A stretch of 11,582 nucleotides of DNA, taken from the NCBI GenBank assembly GCA_030590765.1, contig JAUVCP010000026.1, positions 1 through 11,582 of the forward strand. The letters run 5' to 3'. Origin of the DNA: Flavobacteriaceae bacterium. GTDB lineage: Bacteria; Bacteroidota; Bacteroidia; Flavobacteriales; Flavobacteriaceae. Numbering within the stretch: the first letter of the stretch is position 1; every line of letters starts with the position of its first letter. Below, in pieces: positions 7,990-11,582 of the stretch. The notes beneath the pieces are model-generated. The model had not been told where the DNA came from and did no database searches. It was given only the letters and a program-made list of their open reading frames with translations. Position numbers and translations under genes: made by a program.

Positions 7990-9423
7990 ATGAACTACTT
8001 GGAAAGTTTACTATTAATGCGTAGCGAATTAGGATTATTGGCAGTAATATTATTGTTGATCATCTTTGAGATATTTTCAAATAAAAAACAAAAAGGCAGT
8101 CTCGTTACTGTTGCTATCGTGCTTTTTGCGATCCATACTGTGATAGGATTTTTTCCTTTAGCGGATGGTAAAATATTTGGAGATATGTTTAGAACACAAC
8201 CTCTTTTACATTTTTTTAAAGGAACTTTAAATGTTGGGGTTTTAATTTTATTATTACAATCATCTGATTGGTTGAAAAAGGAAATTGTAGATCAGAATAA
8301 AGCAACAGAATTCTTTATTCTGTTATTTTCCTCCTTGCTAGGAATGTATTTTATGATCTCTTCAGGAAACTTTCTGATGTTTTATATCGGGTTAGAATTA
8401 GCAACTTTACCGGTAACGGCATTGGTTGCTTATGAAACATATAAAAGAATATCAGCTGAAGCTGGAGTTAAGTTTATTTTATCTTCTGCATTAGCTTCTG
8501 GTACAGCATTATTAGGTGTGTCATTTTTATATGCAACAACAGGAACCATTTATTTTGATGCAATGGCAGAAGTATTAACAATTTCTAATTTATCTGTATT
8601 AGGTTTTATATTTTTCTTTTCAGGATTGGCATTTAAAATTTCTCTTGCACCATTTCACTTTTGGACAGCAGATGTTTATGAAGGAGCACCAATTAGTGTT
8701 GCATCATTTTTATCAGTAATTTCAAAAGGTGCTGCAGTGATGATCTTAATGATCATTTTGTTTACTGCAATGAGACCTTTAATGCCCGTGTGGGGGAAAA
8801 TTATTTATATGGTTGCCATCGCAACAATGTTCATTGGTAACTTGTTTGCATTGAGACAGAAAAATATGAAAAGGTTTTTGGCATTTTCATCTGTTGCTCA
8901 GGCAGGATTTATTTTATTGGGCTTTTTATCTGATGATGCATTAGGATACACTACTATTGTGTATTTTGTTGCTGTTTATATTTTCTCAAATTTAGGTGCT
9001 TTTGGTGTTGTTCAGGCTATTTCCAATGCTTCCGGTAAAGAAAATATGGATGACTATGAAGGATTGTACAGAACAAATCCTAAATTGAGTTTATTGATGA
9101 TGCTTGCTTTGTTTTCATTGGCGGGTATTCCACCACTAGCTGGTTTTTTTGGTAAATTCTTTTTATATGCAGCAGCAGCAAGTAAAGGTTATTATGTTTT
9201 GGTGTTTATTGCAGTAGTTAATGCAACCATTTCATTGTATTACTATTTATTGGTTATCAGAGCAATGTTTTTAAGGAAAAGTGATAATGCAATACCTTTC
9301 TTTAAAAGTCCGGGAGTTATGAAATTAGGTTTGGTTCTTGCAGCATTAGGTATTTTAATAGCAGGTGTTTACAGCCCACTTTACAATTATATTTTTTCAA
9401 TCAGTAGTAGTTTTTTAAATTAA
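7990..9423 (+). CDS. nuoN: NADH-quinone oxidoreductase subunit N (NuoN, proximal antiporter-like pump)
   Basis: NuoN (477 residues) is the antiporter-like pump closest to the peripheral arm; its length matches E. coli NuoN (about 485). Key residues are present: Glu136 in FYIGLELATLPVTALVAY (TM5), Lys216 in SGLAFKISLAPFHFW (TM7), Lys246 in SVISKGAAVMIL (TM8) and Lys389 in PPLAGFFGKFFLY (TM12, where NuoN carries lysine rather than the glutamate of NuoM). The block following TM7, WTADVYEGAPISVASFLS, is the family signature that separates NuoN from NuoL and NuoM. About 14 membrane helices can be counted. This is the last recognised complex I gene; a small soluble-protein gene starts 6 bases after its stop, and the terminator lies beyond that. 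Confidence 0.96.
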   Translation: MNYLESLLLMRSELGLLAVILLLIIFEIFSNKKQKGSLVTVAIVLFAIHTVIGFFPLADGKIFGDMFRTQPLLHFFKGTLNVGVLILLLQSSDWLKKEIVDQNKATEFFILLFSSLLGMYFMISSGNFLMFYIGLELATLPVTALVAYETYKRISAEAGVKFILSSALASGTALLGVSFLYATTGTIYFDAMAEVLTISNLSVLGFIFFFSGLAFKISLAPFHFWTADVYEGAPISVASFLSVISKGAAVMILMIILFTAMRPLMPVWGKIIYMVAIATMFIGNLFALRQKNMKRFLAFSSVAQAGFILLGFLSDDALGYTTIVYFVAVYIFSNLGAFGVVQAISNASGKENMDDYEGLYRTNPKLSLLMMLALFSLAGIPPLAGFFGKFFLYAAAASKGYYVLVFIAVVNATISLYYYLLVIRAMFLRKSDNAIPFFKSPGVMKLGLVLAALGILIAGVYSPLYNYIFSISSSFLN

Positions 9424-9429
9424 GAATTT

Positions 9430-9759
9430 ATGGGATTAGGAGGGAAACATTTATTTGGTAGCATAGGAGATCAAAGAGTAACTTTTCTTGAAAAGAAGAT
9501 AGGAGAGGAGCGTATGAAATTTTTAAAGGCGCTTATGGAGGCCAATGGCTATGAAGTTGTATTGCAAGAAGAAAAAAGAAAAAGTGAGGAGGATCCTCAA
9601 TTATATACTGTTGGAGTAACTGATATGTCATTTAATCCAACAACTTATGTGTTCCAGCGTAGATTAAAAACTATTGACGGTGAACACATTGTTAATCAGG
9701 ATTACTGGAATCAAAAATCAGAAGATACTAATCCAAGCTACTGGAAAAACTCGAAATAA
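9430..9759 (+). CDS. Small uncharacterised soluble protein at the end of the nuo operon
   Basis: I do not recognise this 109-residue protein. It begins 6 bases after nuoN and ends about 46 bases before a strong terminator, so it should share the nuo transcript. It has no signal peptide, no membrane segment and no cysteine, so it is unlikely to bind an iron-sulfur cluster. It opens with a glycine-rich MGLGGKHLFG, then an amphipathic charged helix (about residues 15-40, rich in Lys/Glu with spaced Leu/Phe/Met), a Lys/Glu-rich hinge (46-56), a likely beta region (58-90: YTVGVTDMSFNPTTYVFQRRL), and a polar tail with two Tyr-Trp pairs (DYWNQ and SYWKN). An alternative start at 9514 is preceded by purine-rich AGGAGAGGAG (9501-9510), which would give an 81-residue product; I prefer 9430 for its tight spacing to nuoN. 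Codon use looks like that of its neighbours. A role in complex I assembly, stability or electron input is only a guess from position. Confidence 0.75.
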   Translation: MGLGGKHLFGSIGDQRVTFLEKKIGEERMKFLKALMEANGYEVVLQEEKRKSEEDPQLYTVGVTDMSFNPTTYVFQRRLKTIDGEHIVNQDYWNQKSEDTNPSYWKNSK

Positions 9760-9761
9760 TC

Positions 9762-9780
9762 AATTTACAAAGTGTAAATT
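9762..9780. repeat. Perfect 8-bp inverted repeat just after the last operon gene
   Basis: AATTTACA (9762-9769) is followed by a 3-base spacer AAG and its exact complement TGTAAATT (9773-9780), two bases after the stop codon at 9757-9759. A T-rich run (CTTTTATT) follows. As RNA it would be a short AT-rich hairpin, probably a weak transcript-end or 3'-stabilising structure ahead of the main terminator; as DNA it could be a small operator-like dyad. The sequence does not decide between these. Confidence 0.45.
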
Positions 9781-9805
9781 CTTTTATTAATTGGTTATGT
9801 ATAAG

Positions 9806-9845
9806 AAAACTGTCATATTTAAATATGGCAGTTTTTTTTATTTTT
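9806..9845 (+). terminator. Intrinsic terminator of the nuo operon
   Basis: The arms at 9806-9818 and 9823-9835 pair over 13 bp (AAAACTGTCATAT with ATATGGCAGTTTT), closing a TTAA loop, with a single G-U wobble (9813 with 9828). The 3' arm runs straight into eight T residues (9832-9839), then an A and five more T. This is a textbook rho-independent terminator, placed about 46 bases after the stop of the 109-residue gene, and it separates the nuo operon from the glycogen genes. The A-run at the 5' side gives a little potential for termination on the opposite strand, but no convergent gene is present. Confidence 0.9.
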
Positions 9846-9894
9846 AGTTATTACGATTTCAGAAGTATAATTTAACGAAAAATTAATTCTAATT

Positions 9895-9925
9895 TTTGAC
9901 GATATATTCCTATATTTAGTGTTTG
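9895..9925 (+). promoter_or_regulatory. Possible Bacteroidota-type promoter for the glycogen synthase gene
   Basis: A promoter is expected between the terminator and the gene at 9965. TTTG at 9895-9898 could be the -33 element. Nineteen bases downstream, 9918-9925 (AGTGTTTG) keeps the TTTG half of the TAnnTTTG -7 consensus of this phylum but not the leading TA; read with one extra base, TA-GTG-TTTG from 9917 restores it. An alternative -7 element, TATATTTA at 9911-9918, is a better match by itself but sits only 12 bases from the same TTTG. The expected leader would be about 30 bases. The assignment is tentative. Confidence 0.3.
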
Positions 9926-9964
9926 ATTAAAGAATTTAATTATTCACAATAATACTGTTAAAAA

Positions 9965-11170
9965 ATGAAGGTACTATTTTATACAAAGGAATTTCCACCA
10001 TATGTGTATGGAGGAGCTGGAGTTGTTGTTGAATACCTTGCTGCTGAGCTGGAAAAAATCATGGATATTGACGTTCGATGCTTTGGTGATCAGGAGGTTG
10101 CATCAGATCATCTTACAGTTACAGGATTTCCATATGACAATCCGATTTTTGAAAATACAGATAGCAAGCTAAAAGCTGTAATGAATAGTTTAAGTACTTG
10201 TTTGCATATGAACGCAGATGCAGTAGATGCAGATGTTGTTCATTGTCATACCTGGTATGCTCAATTTGCTGGTATTGTCGCTAAATTATGTTATGGTGTT
10301 CCTCTGGTTATTACAACACATTCTTTAGAGCCTTTGCGACCTTGGAAAAGGGAACAGTTAGGTAGAGGTTATGATGCGTCATCATGGGTTGAAAAAACAG
10401 CAATTGAAATGGCCGATGCAATTATTGCAGTATCAAAGGAGACCAAAGAAGATGTGTTGAATTATTTTGATGTTGATAAAGATAAGATCAAAGTAATTTA
10501 TAATGGAATAAATCTTGAAGAATATGTGGTGACTGAAGAGACTTCTACTCTTGAAAAGTTTGGAATAGATCAATCAAAACCCTTTGTTCTTTTTGTAGGG
10601 AGAATTACCAGACAGAAAGGTATTATACATTTGGTAAATGCGATAAAATATATTGATCCTGATACACAGATCATTCTATGTGCCGGTGCACCCGATACTC
10701 CTGAAATAGCTAAAGAAATGGAAGATAGTGTTAGTGAGGTGAAAAAGACACGAGACAATATTATTTGGATTGATGAAATGCTACCTAAAAAAGAAGTAAT
10801 ACAACTGTATTCACATGCCGATGTATTTTGTTGCCCATCTATTTATGAACCATTTGGAATTATTAATGTTGAAGCGATGGCTTGTGAAACTGCAGTGGTT
10901 GCAAGTGCTGTAGGTGGAATTAAAGAAGTAGTTATAGATGGTGAAACAGGGATATTGATTCCATTAGAACAACAAGATGTAGCTCCTTTTGAACCGATTA
11001 ACCCCGAAAAATTTGCACAAGATCTTGCAAAAGGTGTTAATACATTAATCAATAACAAAGAATTAAAAAATAAAATGGCAAAAAAGGGAAGAAAAAGAGT
11101 GGAAGACACTTTTGATTGGAGTGCCATTGCAATAGAGCACAAAGAATTGTATAAATCGTTAAAGCAGTAA
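9965..11170 (+). CDS. glgA: GT4-family glycogen synthase / alpha-maltose-1-phosphate synthase, actinobacterial-type GlgA (GlgM-like)
   Basis: This 401-residue GT-B glycosyltransferase transfers glucose from a nucleotide sugar, most likely ADP-glucose, in the cytoplasm. The N-terminal domain opens with the Rossmann strand [12 protein letters not shown] and the GGAG loop (residues 17-20), followed by VHCHTWY (92-98) and [16 protein letters not shown] (118-133), hallmarks of the Corynebacterium-type GlgA in family GT4. The C-terminal domain has VGRITRQKG (Arg213 and Lys218, which contact the donor phosphates) and the EX7E motif EPFGIINVE (Glu295 and Glu303). It is about 75 residues shorter than E. 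coli GlgA (GT5) and lacks that family's N-terminal KTGGL motif. Mycobacterial members (GlgM) make maltose 1-phosphate from ADP-glucose and glucose 1-phosphate, so either that or polymer elongation is possible here. glgC follows after 2 bases, supporting ADP-glucose as donor. An A-rich leader precedes the ATG. Confidence 0.9.
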   Translation: MKVLFYTKEFPPYVYGGAGVVVEYLAAELEKIMDIDVRCFGDQEVASDHLTVTGFPYDNPIFENTDSKLKAVMNSLSTCLHMNADAVDADVVHCHTWYAQFAGIVAKLCYGVPLVITTHSLEPLRPWKREQLGRGYDASSWVEKTAIEMADAIIAVSKETKEDVLNYFDVDKDKIKVIYNGINLEEYVVTEETSTLEKFGIDQSKPFVLFVGRITRQKGIIHLVNAIKYIDPDTQIILCAGAPDTPEIAKEMEDSVSEVKKTRDNIIWIDEMLPKKEVIQLYSHADVFCCPSIYEPFGIINVEAMACETAVVASAVGGIKEVVIDGETGILIPLEQQDVAPFEPINPEKFAQDLAKGVNTLINNKELKNKMAKKGRKRVEDTFDWSAIAIEHKELYKSLKQ

Positions 11171-11172
11171 TT

Positions 11173-11582
11173 ATGGATAATAAAGTATTAAGTATAATTT
11201 TAGGTGGTGGACAAGGTTCAAGATTATATCCTCTAACTGAAAAAAGGTCAAAACCTGCAGTGCCAATTGCTGGTAAATATAGATTAGTAGATATACCAAT
11301 CTCCAATTGTTTAAATTCGGATATTAAAAGAATGTATGTGCTTACCCAATTTAATTCTGCTTCTTTGAACCGACATATCAAGAACACTTATCACTTTAGT
11401 TTTTTTAGTAGAGCATTTGTTGATGTTCTGGCAGCTGAACAAACAATGGATAGTTCAGAATGGTTTCAAGGTACTGCTGATGCTGTAAGACAAAGCATGC
11501 ATCATTTTATAAAACATGATTTTGAATATGCTCTTATTTTATCAGGTGATCAATTGTATCAAATGGACTATAGTTTGATGAT
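11173..11582 (+). CDS. glgC: Glucose-1-phosphate adenylyltransferase (ADP-glucose pyrophosphorylase), 3' end missing
   Basis: GlgC makes ADP-glucose from glucose 1-phosphate and ATP, the committed step of bacterial glycogen synthesis. The frame starts at ATG 11173, two bases after the synthase stop, and stays open to the window edge, giving 136 codons of the roughly 420 expected. Visible landmarks are the nucleotide-binding loop [13 protein letters not shown] (residues 10-22), [17 protein letters not shown] (24-40; Lys35 corresponds to E. coli Lys39, which takes part in effector binding there), ISNCLNS, the substrate loop [12 protein letters not shown] (96-107) and [11 protein letters not shown] (123-133) with the catalytic Asp126. 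The blocks [10 protein letters not shown] and [11 protein letters not shown] look more like cyanobacterial and plant enzymes than the E. coli form. The regulatory beta-helix domain lies beyond the window. Identification is secure; the allosteric type is not readable here. Confidence 0.96.
   Translation, partial: MDNKVLSIILGGGQGSRLYPLTEKRSKPAVPIAGKYRLVDIPISNCLNSDIKRMYVLTQFNSASLNRHIKNTYHFSFFSRAFVDVLAAEQTMDSSEWFQGTADAVRQSMHHFIKHDFEYALILSGDQLYQMDYSLM

Larger units (their letters stand above)
1..9845 (+). other. nuo operon (3' part), 11-subunit type lacking nuoE, nuoF and nuoG
   Basis: Ten nuo genes plus one small gene run in one direction with gaps of 23, 8, 9, 19, 4, 3, 33, 9, 13 and 6 bases, none of which shows a terminator or room for a promoter. 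The only terminator found is at 9806-9845. The set B-C-D-H-I-J-K-L-M-N lacks the NADH-oxidising E, F and G subunits. The operon start and nuoA are outside the window, so a transcript beginning upstream is inferred rather than seen. Confidence 0.88.

Noticed and set aside
9501..9759. Shorter form of the small gene starting at 9514 behind a purine-rich AGGAGAGGAG
   Set aside because: The phylum rarely depends on Shine-Dalgarno sequences, and the 9430 start fits the operon spacing. It is kept only as an alternative.
10570..11387. Antisense reading frames opposite the glycogen synthase and the glgC start
   Set aside because: Both sense genes are full of conserved motifs; the antisense products are unrecognisable and overlap one another. 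The one at 11049-11387 spans the junction of two real genes.

Overview
The window comes from an AT-rich member of the Bacteroidota; this assignment is an inference. It rests on low GC, tightly packed genes whose starts follow A-rich leaders rather than strong Shine-Dalgarno sequences, and the style of the complex I and glycogen proteins. I cannot name a genus. All genes are on the + strand.

Bases 1-9759 are the 3' part of a respiratory complex I operon in the order nuoB (5' end cut off by the window), C, D, H, I, J, K, L, M, N, followed by one small unrecognised gene. Spacing is 3-33 bases throughout, so this is almost certainly one transcript. nuoC and nuoD are separate genes. nuoE, nuoF and nuoG, the NADH-oxidising module usually found between nuoD and nuoH, are absent: nuoH starts 9 bases after nuoD stops. 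The encoded complex keeps the quinone-reducing connection (B, C, D, H, I, with all cluster cysteines) and the membrane pump (J, K, L, M, N), so it resembles the 11-subunit type of complex I. Its electron donor cannot be read from this window; reduced ferredoxin, or NADH modules encoded elsewhere, are both possible.

Bases 9760-9964 are non-coding. They hold a small perfect dyad just after the last operon gene, a strong intrinsic terminator (9806-9845), and a weak Bacteroidota-like promoter candidate in front of the next unit.

Bases 9965-11582 begin a glycogen or alpha-glucan synthesis unit. It starts with a GT4-family glycogen synthase of the actinobacterial type, followed after 2 bases by glgC (ADP-glucose pyrophosphorylase), which runs off the window end. 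GlgC would supply ADP-glucose to the transferase.

Most of the window is ordinary core metabolism. The points worth a second look are the missing NADH module, the loss of the normally conserved TM7 lysine in NuoM, a lysine-rich linker in NuoI, the small uncharacterised gene at the operon end, and the product ambiguity of the GT4 glucan synthase. I found no mobile elements, CRISPR arrays, tRNA or rRNA genes.
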